A stretch of DNA of 39,117 nucleotides from Opitutia bacterium. Lineage in GTDB: Bacteria; Verrucomicrobiota; Verrucomicrobiia; Opitutales; Opitutaceae. Of this stretch, positions 32,224 to 39,117 are shown in pieces. Under the pieces are notes generated by a model, which was given only the letters and a program-made list of their open reading frames with translations, searched no databases and was not told the origin of the DNA. Where the stretch lies: NCBI GenBank assembly GCA_947474365.1, contig CANJIU010000092.1:1-39117 (forward strand). Direction: 5' to 3'. The translations under genes were made by a program, and so were the position numbers. Position 1 is the first letter of the stretch; each line of letters opens with the position of its first letter.

Positions 32224-34971
32224 ATGCGTCTGTTTCGCCTTTTTGTTTCGTGCGCCGGTGTCGCCGCGGTGCTCGTTTCCTCCCGCGGCGCTCAGTCGCC
32301 GACCCCGCCTTCGACGGAGGAAGTCATTTCACTTTCGCCGTTCACCGTCACCGACACGGACGACAAATCGTGGCTGGCGACGACGACCCTGATCGGCAGC
32401 CGCACCAATCAAGAACTGGCCAAGCTCCCGGTCACGGTTGACGTGATTACGGCGGAGTTCATGCGCGATATCGGGGCCTTCAACCTGGAGGACGCGGCGA
32501 GATTCGTTTCCGGCGTGGATGTCACCCCGCGGCTCGAATCGCGCAACGACGATCGCATCACCTATCGCGGACTCTCGGGCAGCGGCAGTTCCCGCAACTT
32601 CTTTACGTGGTATGTCCCGTCCGACGCATACAATGTCGAGCGCTTCGACTTTAACAAGGGATCGAATTCGTTGATGTTCGGCGACTCCCAGCCGGGTGGT
32701 CAGGCCACGATTTACACCAAGCGCGCCCGGGCGCGCAGCCTGGAGGAGCTTTTCACCAGCTACGGTTCCTACGACGCCTATCGCGTACAACTCGATGTCA
32801 ATCGCAAGCTGCGGGACAATCTCTTCATGCGGGTGAACCTCGTGAACCGCCGCAACAAGACCTACGTCAAGGGCACCAACGACGTCTTTCGGGCCGGCGA
32901 CCTTGCGCTCACCTACGAGCCATTCAAGACCACCACCGTTCGAGTCGAACTGGAGCGCGGTGAGACGCATCGGGTGCGCGCCGACAGTGCCTTGGCGATC
33001 AACGATGTCGCGGCCGCCGGTCGTGGTTTCAACAACAGCAATTGGTATTATACCTCGGATGGCGAAATCTTCCTGCGGACCGGCACGTTTCCCGCCGCGA
33101 TTGATCGCAGCGGGCCGTCGGGCAACCAGGTGTCGCTGCTGGCCGGTCAGACGCAGGCCGTCCGACTGCCCAACGGCACGCAGAAGATTTTCCACGGGTT
33201 CGACCAGTACACGAACATGCTTGGCACGGTCGACTACAACAACCGCATCTTTAACGTGGCCAACGTCACGATCGAGCAGCGCATCGGCAAGCTGGCGATC
33301 GAGGCCGCCTTCAACCAGCAGTTCCAGCACGAGGACCGGAATGACAATTCGTTTGGCACCAGCCAGACTCCGCCCGTCCTGAGCGTGGATGGCGCGGGCC
33401 GTCCCTATATCGAGGAGGCCATCGGTGGTGCGGCCTTCAAGGTTTTTGGCAATATCGTGAAGGCGGGCCGGGTTGCCGTCGTGTACCCGTTTGATTTCGG
33501 CCGCTGGGGCAAGCAACTCGCGGTCGTCACCGCGCTCCGCCAGCGCGACGTCAAGTTCTCCCGTCGCACCGGCCTGGCCAACGAACTCGGCCCCGGACTA
33601 ATCGCCAACAACGGCGTCCGGCTGCGTGCCTATCTCGACGATCCGGCGTTCGGCAGCACGAAATTCTGGGACCAGTTCCTGCTCCCCAACCTGAGATCCA
33701 CCCCCGACTTCAAGCCGGTTCTTTACGAGAGCACGACGAATACGGGACCATTCGTCGATGTTAGGTATGCTCAAACCCAAACGGCGTCCCTGTCGGGCGA
33801 ATATTTTGGCGGGCGGGTCCACTCGTTGGTGGGCGCAAGCTGGAATCGGTTGTCCCGGAAGATCCCCACGGAAGACGCCTACAAGACCGATGCCCGTGGT
33901 TATTTCCACCATCCGGGCATGCCTTGGGAAAAGCCGGGCGCCTACACTTACGACCCGCGCTTTGATCTCTCCGCCATGAGCAAGATGGCCGGCGCCACCT
34001 GGTCCGTCTGGCGCGGCGATGCGGCCAACATCAATCTCTACGGCGTCAATTCAGAGTCGTTCAACTGGCAGTCGCGCCAGGTTTTCTTCGGACCCGACAT
34101 CGGTCCCGTCCGTGGCAAGACGAAGGAAGTCGGCCTCAAGGGCGATGTATTCCAGCGCAAGCTCACCTACACGCTGGGCTTCTACGACATCAAGCGCGTC
34201 AATGCGGCCTACGCCTGGTCGCCCGACTCGCTTTCCCTGACGCAACTCGAGGACCTGATCAATCCGAACAATATCCGGCCGGCCGACTCACGATATCTCA
34301 CGGTGGTCAACGGGCTCAACAACGAGCGCCGCACGGTGAATTCGAACGAGCAGGCCCGCGGCGTCGAACTGACGCTTCAGGGACAGCGATGGCATGGGTT
34401 GCAGACGCGGCTGACGTATTCCGTCTCGCGCGTGCGGGCGCAGGCTGACTTCTCCCAATTCCGCGCCTATCTCGACGCCGCGATCGAGCGCACGGCCGCC
34501 GCCAATGCGCCCGGCGGCGACCGCACGATGGCGGAGTCCGCCACCATCATCAATACCGCCCGCACCATCCTGGGCGCCAACACGCTGACCGACGCGGTGT
34601 CCGGCCGCCGCAGCTCGCCCTATACGGGGAGCTTCGTCCTGGATTATCAGATACCATGGGTGCGCGGCCTGCGCGCCGGCGCCAACGGTGTCTACGGGCC
34701 TGATTACAATATCGCGATCTTCGATGGGGTGAGCTACAAGGGCGGCGCGTCGTTTCCGTTGAGCGGCTATCTCCTCTACGACCGACGGGTGCTCAAGTAT
34801 CAGACCACGTTCCGCCTCGGGCTGCAGAACATGTACGATGTGGTGAACGGCAACAGCCGCTACCGGATTACCGGAGCGACCTCGTTCAACACGCCGGCGA
34901 AGCGGCCGAATTACATCTACCGGTACGCGGAGCCGACCACGTGGAGCTTTAGCATCAACACGCGCCTCTGA
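32224..34971 (+). CDS. TonB-dependent receptor, large
   Basis: A 915-residue outer-membrane receptor. The leader (LFRLFVSCAGVAAVLVSSRGA) is followed by VISLSPFTVTDTD, a plug domain with DVITAEFMRDIGAFNLEDAA and ITYRGLSGSGSSRNFFTWYV, NVERFDFNKGSNSLMFGDSQ, and a long barrel ending STWSFSINTRL-like (WSFSINTRL). The plug has FNKGSNSLMFGDSQPGG, a variant of the usual KGPxSxLYG. ATG 32224 in ACTCCCTATG gives the leader; the frame upstream to 31864 is antisense to the PQQ-like gene. It is divergent from that gene with 168 nt between. No enzyme follows on the same strand, so its substrate must be inferred from the PQQ-like/LacI pair or the sulfatase/ceramidase pair nearby. Confidence 0.92.
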   Translation: MRLFRLFVSCAGVAAVLVSSRGAQSPTPPSTEEVISLSPFTVTDTDDKSWLATTTLIGSRTNQELAKLPVTVDVITAEFMRDIGAFNLEDAARFVSGVDVTPRLESRNDDRITYRGLSGSGSSRNFFTWYVPSDAYNVERFDFNKGSNSLMFGDSQPGGQATIYTKRARARSLEELFTSYGSYDAYRVQLDVNRKLRDNLFMRVNLVNRRNKTYVKGTNDVFRAGDLALTYEPFKTTTVRVELERGETHRVRADSALAINDVAAAGRGFNNSNWYYTSDGEIFLRTGTFPAAIDRSGPSGNQVSLLAGQTQAVRLPNGTQKIFHGFDQYTNMLGTVDYNNRIFNVANVTIEQRIGKLAIEAAFNQQFQHEDRNDNSFGTSQTPPVLSVDGAGRPYIEEAIGGAAFKVFGNIVKAGRVAVVYPFDFGRWGKQLAVVTALRQRDVKFSRRTGLANELGPGLIANNGVRLRAYLDDPAFGSTKFWDQFLLPNLRSTPDFKPVLYESTTNTGPFVDVRYAQTQTASLSGEYFGGRVHSLVGASWNRLSRKIPTEDAYKTDARGYFHHPGMPWEKPGAYTYDPRFDLSAMSKMAGATWSVWRGDAANINLYGVNSESFNWQSRQVFFGPDIGPVRGKTKEVGLKGDVFQRKLTYTLGFYDIKRVNAAYAWSPDSLSLTQLEDLINPNNIRPADSRYLTVVNGLNNERRTVNSNEQARGVELTLQGQRWHGLQTRLTYSVSRVRAQADFSQFRAYLDAAIERTAAANAPGGDRTMAESATIINTARTILGANTLTDAVSGRRSSPYTGSFVLDYQIPWVRGLRAGANGVYGPDYNIAIFDGVSYKGGASFPLSGYLLYDRRVLKYQTTFRLGLQNMYDVVNGNSRYRITGATSFNTPAKRPNYIYRYAEPTTWSFSINTRL

Positions 34972-35031
34972 CACGGCGGCGCGGCGCGCCGAGTGGCGTC
35001 CGCGGATGGCCGGCTGCCACACGCTCCCGCC

Positions 35032-36408
35032 TCAACCGGCGTCCGCGACTTGGCCGAGGGTCGCGAGCAATCCGTCGACCATCGCAGTACCTGAGTCGGC
35101 GGTGAAGGGAAATTGCCCCGTGCACTTGGGGGACTGGATCGCCGCGTAACTGTGGAGCGCGACATCGTGCGCGTCAGGCAGGTATCCGATTGAGCCATTG
35201 GAAAATCCCAGCATGAAGAGATCCCGGCGGTTCCATTGGCGGCGCACCTCAAGACCCAGCGACGTGAAGAGTTCGGCCGGATAGGCGCAGCAGTAGACGT
35301 CGCCGATTCGGATGGCCTGAACCTCGGTCGGCAGCAACTCCGGGCGTGTCTCCCACTCCGGCAGGATTCGGTCGGTCCATTCTACCGCAAAGCGGGCGAC
35401 GGCGGCGGCGGCCCGTTCGGTGCTGCCTCCGTAACGGAGCGGCAGGCGCTCGGGCTGGTTCACGCACACGCGTGCGATGCCGTCCCGCCAGCCGGTCGTA
35501 TCTCCGGTCTTGATGCGATACATTCCCTCCTCGCGATCCCGGCTGATTTCCTCCCGGGTCCAGCGGCGCGTCGGCAGATCCAGGTCCCGGGTGACCGCCG
35601 CGATGCCGCTGGCTTCCACCGGCCGGCTTGTTTGCCATGCCGCCAGCGCGACTCGAGTGAGGGCCTGCGCCGGTTCGAAGCGCCGCGCCGTGCCGTTCAG
35701 TTCGCGTCGGAAATTCACGTCACCGCACGTTCCCTGTAGGTAGAGCGCGATCGCGCCCGGCAGGGTCGCCTCAATTTGGTCCACCACTTCTCCCGGCCAG
35801 TCGCGGGTGACGGCAAAGAGATCCGTTTCCAAGTGCGCGATGCAATGTGCATGGAAATTCACCGCCACGGCGAGCGGTCGTCCGTCGACGGTGTCGGCGC
35901 GCAACACACTCACGGTTGGGTCGACGAGGCCGTTTTCCCGGGTGCGGTTGAAGGTCATTCCCGTCAGTTCACTGCTTCCTACGCGCAGCACCGCCGGCTG
36001 AAGGCTTTTCCAGGCGGCTTCGACGGTGTCTGCGGCCGCGCGTGCCGCCGAGCGGAGATAGTCCTCGTTTCTTTCTCCCGCACCCAGAATCAGACCGGCG
36101 GTGGGCGCGCTGTGACTGTGCGAACAATTCACGCAGACGGAGTCTGGAAGTAAGGGCGTGCAGGCGGCCACTCGTGTGCGAACGGCCCGCGTGAAGCCGG
36201 CGTCATTGTACATCAAGTCCAACGCCACCCACGCGACGCCTTCTCCCTTCGCATTGGCGACGACCAGCGCCGTGGCGTTGAGCGAATCCCGGATGTTCGT
36301 CCACGTGCGGTTGAGGTAGTAGCCGAGTCCTGCCAATTCCACGCCGGGCGGGGGGGTGATGTTACGGCGTGCGACTCCGACTTGCCATTTGGCTCCGAGA
36401 GAAGTCAT
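35032..36408 (-). CDS. Neutral/alkaline ceramidase-like protein, no leader
   Basis: A 458-residue protein resembling the N-terminal domain of neutral/alkaline ceramidases (COG3356 group). The start KWQVGVARRNITPPPGVELA, the CSHSHSAPTAG metal motif, and NFHAHC further on are as expected. The nucleophile region, GDVSPN-like in true ceramidases, reads GTCGDVNFRRE here, so the catalytic Ser is replaced. No signal peptide is present, unlike secreted ceramidases. This suggests a cytosolic hydrolase of different substrate, perhaps of sugar or uronate derivatives, as the family is widespread in glycan loci of Verrucomicrobia and Planctomycetes (inference). It lies 55 nt downstream of the sulfatase gene on the same strand and probably shares its transcript. 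Confidence 0.8.
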   Translation of the reverse strand: MTSLGAKWQVGVARRNITPPPGVELAGLGYYLNRTWTNIRDSLNATALVVANAKGEGVAWVALDLMYNDAGFTRAVRTRVAACTPLLPDSVCVNCSHSHSAPTAGLILGAGERNEDYLRSAARAAADTVEAAWKSLQPAVLRVGSSELTGMTFNRTRENGLVDPTVSVLRADTVDGRPLAVAVNFHAHCIAHLETDLFAVTRDWPGEVVDQIEATLPGAIALYLQGTCGDVNFRRELNGTARRFEPAQALTRVALAAWQTSRPVEASGIAAVTRDLDLPTRRWTREEISRDREEGMYRIKTGDTTGWRDGIARVCVNQPERLPLRYGGSTERAAAAVARFAVEWTDRILPEWETRPELLPTEVQAIRIGDVYCCAYPAELFTSLGLEVRRQWNRRDLFMLGFSNGSIGYLPDAHDVALHSYAAIQSPKCTGQFPFTADSGTAMVDGLLATLGQVADAG

Positions 36409-36463
36409 GCCATTCGCCCAGTAACCTCCCTCAACGGTCAGCTCTCAACTGCTTCGTCACGCC

Positions 36464-38062
36464 TCAGGGCACCACCGGTTTTAAAACCGACTTCGTTTTC
36501 GGGTCCACGGGATAGACGGCGTGTTGCTTTTCCAGTCCAGTCGCGAGGCCCTGCATCATCCGCTTCAGTTCGGCAGATGAGGTGGCGGCGAGGTTCTTCT
36601 GTTCGAACGGATCATCCTTCAAATTGAAGAGTTGGTAGTGGGAACCTTCCGACACCTCGGAGGGGAAGTAGTGGTAGATGACCTTCCAATCGCCGAGGCG
36701 GAGGGTCGTGAAGTAGTCGGTGCGGTGCGGCGAGTGGGGATAGTGCATGAGAAACCTCTCCTCGCGGCTGGCGTCGCGTTTGCCAGTGAGCAGTGCGTCG
36801 AGCCGCGCGCCGTCGACGATGTGATTTCCCGGAGCCACCTGCCCGGCGAGGCCGAGGACGGTGGGGAACAGGTCGTAAACGGCCGCCTGCTGTCCTTGGA
36901 TGGCGCCGGTGGAAATCGGGAGGCGCTTCTGAAATGAGTTGCCGGCGTTCGGTTTGGCCCAGGCGGCGATGAACGGCACCCGCATCCCGCCTTCGTAGTG
37001 GGAGCCTTTCTTGCCGCGCAACGGCGCCGCGCACGCGACCGCGTGCTGGTGGCCGAGCGGCGCATCGGAGCCGTTGTCACCGAGGAAAAAAATGACGGTG
37101 TTTTCCGCGACGCCGAGTTTCTCCAGATGATCGAGGAGATCGCCCAGTGCCTTGTCCATCCCTTCGACGAGCGTGGCGAACGCCTGCGCCGGCGCGGGTT
37201 TGCCCGAGTCCTTGTAATGGGGGGCGAAGCGCGGGTCGGAGTTGAATGGGGCGTGAACCGCGTAGGAGGCGAAATAGAGGAAGAACGGTTTCCCGTCCTT
37301 CACCGCGTCGGCGACGTGGGCGTTTGCCTCGAGTTCCAGCGCGTCGGTGAGAAAGGTCTCGGTGCCGTGGTATTTCTCCAGTCCGGGAACGGCGGAGGGC
37401 GATTGCTTCTTCACCGGGCCCCCGGCGTTGCCGTAATTCTGCATCCCGTAATAGCTGGCAGGTGCACCGATCGAGGCCCCAGCGACGTTGATGTCGAAGC
37501 CAATCGTGCGCGGGTCAGCGCCCTCGAATTCGCGGGGCGCGAAGTGGCCCTTGCCGACGTGAATTGTGCGATACCCGTTCGCCTGCAGGAGGCGCGGCAG
37601 CGCGACGTCCGTCTTCTTCAGGCCGCGCCAATTCCAATCGGGCGGGCCGTTCGGCCCGGCGTTGTCGGTGTCGGGGTTAATCCAGTTCGTCGTGCGATGC
37701 CGCGCGGCGTTCTGCCCGGTCATGATGGAAATGCGCGTGGGTGAACACACGCTCATCGCGCAGAAGTTGCTGAAACGGATGCCGCGGGCGGCGAGCCGCT
37801 CCATGTTCGGCGTACGATGGTAGTCATTGAGTGGATACCGCTTCGGCTGGCCGGCGGCGTCCATGAGAAAAGGCACCGACGAGTCCATGACCCCCATGTC
37901 GTCAACGAGGAAGATGACGATGTTGGGTTTGGCTGGAGCGGCTGTGGTGGAAGCGCTGGCGAGGCCGAGAAGGAGGGAGAGTTGTAGCGCTCGGACGATC
38001 CAGACGGTGGCGACGCGGGAGAAAGACGATGGGGAAATCCGGGCGAAGGGGAGGGGATTCAT
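36464..38062 (-). CDS. Secreted sulfatase, arylsulfatase A-like
   Basis: A 532-residue sulfatase. The leader region (VATVWIVRALQLSLLLGLAS) is preceded by about 18 residues from ATG 38062. The active site is CSPTR (Cys106) in SVCSPTRISIMTG. IVIFLVDDMGVMD gives metal ligands. GKGHFAP keeps Lys and His, and FLGDNGSDAP and GKKGSHYEGG complete the site, so all expected positions are present. It is a different subgroup from the IDS-like pair. The frame runs on to 38158 but that adds no leader. It is followed by the ceramidase-like gene in a probable two-gene operon. Sulfate-ester removal from a carbohydrate is likely; no lyase or glycosidase is adjacent to name the polymer. Confidence 0.9.
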   Translation of the reverse strand: MNPLPFARISPSSFSRVATVWIVRALQLSLLLGLASASTTAAPAKPNIVIFLVDDMGVMDSSVPFLMDAAGQPKRYPLNDYHRTPNMERLAARGIRFSNFCAMSVCSPTRISIMTGQNAARHRTTNWINPDTDNAGPNGPPDWNWRGLKKTDVALPRLLQANGYRTIHVGKGHFAPREFEGADPRTIGFDINVAGASIGAPASYYGMQNYGNAGGPVKKQSPSAVPGLEKYHGTETFLTDALELEANAHVADAVKDGKPFFLYFASYAVHAPFNSDPRFAPHYKDSGKPAPAQAFATLVEGMDKALGDLLDHLEKLGVAENTVIFFLGDNGSDAPLGHQHAVACAAPLRGKKGSHYEGGMRVPFIAAWAKPNAGNSFQKRLPISTGAIQGQQAAVYDLFPTVLGLAGQVAPGNHIVDGARLDALLTGKRDASREERFLMHYPHSPHRTDYFTTLRLGDWKVIYHYFPSEVSEGSHYQLFNLKDDPFEQKNLAATSSAELKRMMQGLATGLEKQHAVYPVDPKTKSVLKPVVP

Positions 38063-38170
38063 GCGTTCGGACAACTTGGGGATCGGCAGGACCGTTGTCA
38101 CGCCTGCGTCGGAGGAAACGGGGTTGCCGGGCCCTGGGCGCGAACAAATCGTGCTCAATCCGCGCAGGGC

Positions 38171-38692
38171 CGGTTCCTTGTTGTCGATGACGACTCGATC
38201 ACCCGCGAATATTTAGGGCAGATCGTGATGGCTGACGCGCATGCGGTCGAAAAGGCGCAGGATGGAGTGGCGGCCTTGGCCTCGTCTCGTGCCAAACCAC
38301 CCGACCTCGTGATTGCCGACATGTTGATGCCGAACTCTGATGGTGTGGGGCTGATCGCGGCATCGATCGCGGAATCGCCGCGCCTGCCGATTATCGCGAG
38401 GTCGGGTGTGCGGGATTCCGCGCAATTCTTGTTCCTGGCTTCGTACCTGGGGGCGTCGAGAATGCTGACCAAGCCGTTTACGCCCCAAGAGCTGCGCACG
38501 GCCGTCAGTGGTGCGCTCCAACGATCGGCGTATTCGCATTTGGCAGGCCCTCGGTGGCATGGCGCGGGTCAACCCGCTGTCAGCGGATTGCCTTCGTTCC
38601 CACTGCAGGAGAGCCAACCGCGTTCTCGCCGGGGAATTTCTTTGCGGTTCGGCTTTCGCCTCGTCTCCGCGCGCCGCGCACTGCGGGGATGA
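38171..38692 (+). pseudogene. Response-regulator receiver gene without usable start
   Basis: The frame reads RFLVVDDDSITREYLGQIVM from 38171, then LVIADMLMPNSDG with the phospho-acceptor Asp at 38318-38320, PIIARSG, and MLTKPFTPQEL with the conserved Lys at 38471-38473. This is a complete CheY-like receiver domain. In this frame, from the stop at 37985-37987 to GTG 38225, I find no ATG, GTG, TTG or CTG. GTG 38225 would remove the acidic pocket. A GTG at 38151 begins a reasonable leader (VLNPRR) but in another frame, so one base change near 38165-38172 would restore a normal gene. I infer a frameshifted or decaying gene, or a sequence error. After the receiver a low-complexity tail of about 55 residues continues to the stop, with no output domain. 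Confidence 0.6.
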
Positions 38693-38718
38693 AATTTGAG
38701 CGTTGAAAGATAAACGCC

Positions 38719-38742
38719 GGGCGCTGAGCGTTCGCGGCGCCC
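38719..38742 (+). promoter_or_regulatory. Nested hairpin just before a receptor start
   Basis: GGGCGC at 38719-38724 pairs with GCGCCC at 38737-38742. Inside, GCG at 38728-38730 pairs with CGC at 38733-38735 around TT. The structure ends 9 nt before the ATG at 38752 and could influence translation of the receptor. No T-tract follows. A chance structure cannot be excluded in such GC-rich DNA. Confidence 0.3.
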
Positions 38743-38751
38743 CAATTCCCC

Positions 38752-39117
38752 ATGACCTGTTACCCGCGTTTCGTTTTCCCCCCGCGCCTCGCCGTGCCCC
38801 TTGGTTTCGCGCTGTCGCTGGCGGCGGCTCCATTTGCCGCTGAAGCCCCGCGCCCGGCCTCCGCCGATGCGGTGCAACTCTCGCCCTTTGTCGTTTCCAC
38901 CGAGGGTGACGAGGGATACCGCGCCGCCAACACCCTCTCTGGCACGCGCATGAACGCGTCGCTGTTCCAGACGCCCGCCGCGATCTCCGTGCTCACGCGC
39001 GAGTTTCTCGACGACATCGGTGCGGAAAACGTCGCCGACATGCTCAAGTATTCGATGAGCTCTGACAACGACCGCACCGACTCCGGCAACCTCGCGCAGG
39101 CGTGGGACGTGCGCGCC
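38752..39117 (+). CDS. TonB-dependent receptor, N-terminal part (cut by edge)
   Basis: The first 122 codons of a receptor run off the window. There is a signal peptide (LAVPLGFALSLAAAPFAAEA), then VQLSPFVVSTEGDEGY, and the start of the plug domain with NTLSGTRMNASLFQTPAAIS, followed by VLTREFLDDIGAENVADMLK. The segment AANTLSGTRM resembles the equivalent stretch in the receptors at 22381 (TNALTGTRTN) and 32224 (TTTLIGSRTN), so these three are one subfamily. The start ATG 38752 is in TTCCCCATG without a Shine-Dalgarno sequence. No stop is reached within the window. Confidence 0.9.
   Translation, partial: MTCYPRFVFPPRLAVPLGFALSLAAAPFAAEAPRPASADAVQLSPFVVSTEGDEGYRAANTLSGTRMNASLFQTPAAISVLTREFLDDIGAENVADMLKYSMSSDNDRTDSGNLAQAWDVRA

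Noticed and set aside
1..39117. CRISPR array, insertion sequence, prophage or toxin-antitoxin pair
   Set aside because: I found no regularly spaced repeats, transposase or integrase motifs, phage genes or typical small paired genes.

Overview
The window reads as chromosomal DNA of a GC-rich verrucomicrobium, most likely in or near Opitutaceae. That is an inference from content: five TonB-dependent receptors with an LSPFxV-type segment after the signal peptide, four secreted Cys-type sulfatases, two paralogous LacI regulators sharing a GYxKNPLxAALM segment, a CE15-type esterase, PQQ-like and NHL propellers, and many starts in a pyrimidine-rich CTCATGAA context without a Shine-Dalgarno sequence. 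No marker gene fixes the taxon. I saw no transposase, integrase, CRISPR array or phage gene.

Layout. (1) 1-1330: a palindrome-rich non-coding stretch, a 5'-truncated LysR regulator remnant, and a tRNA-Arg(ACG) on the minus strand. (2) 1334-10822, all plus strand and tightly spaced: GntR/UTRA regulator, MFS transporter, exported LigI-like metal hydrolase, TonB receptor, a translationally coupled redox trio (DsbA-like, one-helix protein, MauE/DoxX-like), CE15-type glucuronoyl esterase and SDR dehydrogenase. (3) 10844-11929, minus: a LacI regulator. (4) 12213-22271, plus: TonB receptor, arylsulfatase, PL6 lyase, NTF2-like protein, NHL propeller, and two iduronate-2-sulfatase-like sulfatases. This looks like a locus for a sulfated, uronate-containing polysaccharide. 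(5) 22381-29638, plus: TonB receptor behind a perfect inverted-repeat operator candidate, clan GH-A glycosidase, MatB-type malonyl-CoA synthetase, MadL and MadM malonate transporter, and SGNH esterase. (6) 29616-32055, minus: PQQ-like propeller and second LacI regulator. (7) 32224-34971, plus: TonB receptor. (8) 35032-38062, minus: sulfatase followed by a ceramidase-like protein. (9) 38171-39117: a response-regulator gene with no usable start, then a TonB receptor cut by the window edge.

How the genes may work together. Each plus-strand block pairs an outer-membrane receptor with exported hydrolases and, in two cases, an inner-membrane transporter, so the window appears to be several linked glycan or glycoconjugate uptake loci. 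The most original one is block 5. A glycosidase, an esterase, a malonate importer and a malonate-activating enzyme lie in one probable operon, which suggests use of malonylated glycosides. Block 4 combines chondroitinase-B-type lyase residues with iduronate-2-sulfatase-like enzymes, suggesting a dermatan-like or algal sulfated uronan. Block 2 suggests handling of uronoyl esters and a lactone or pyrone acid. These substrate assignments are inferences from family and context.
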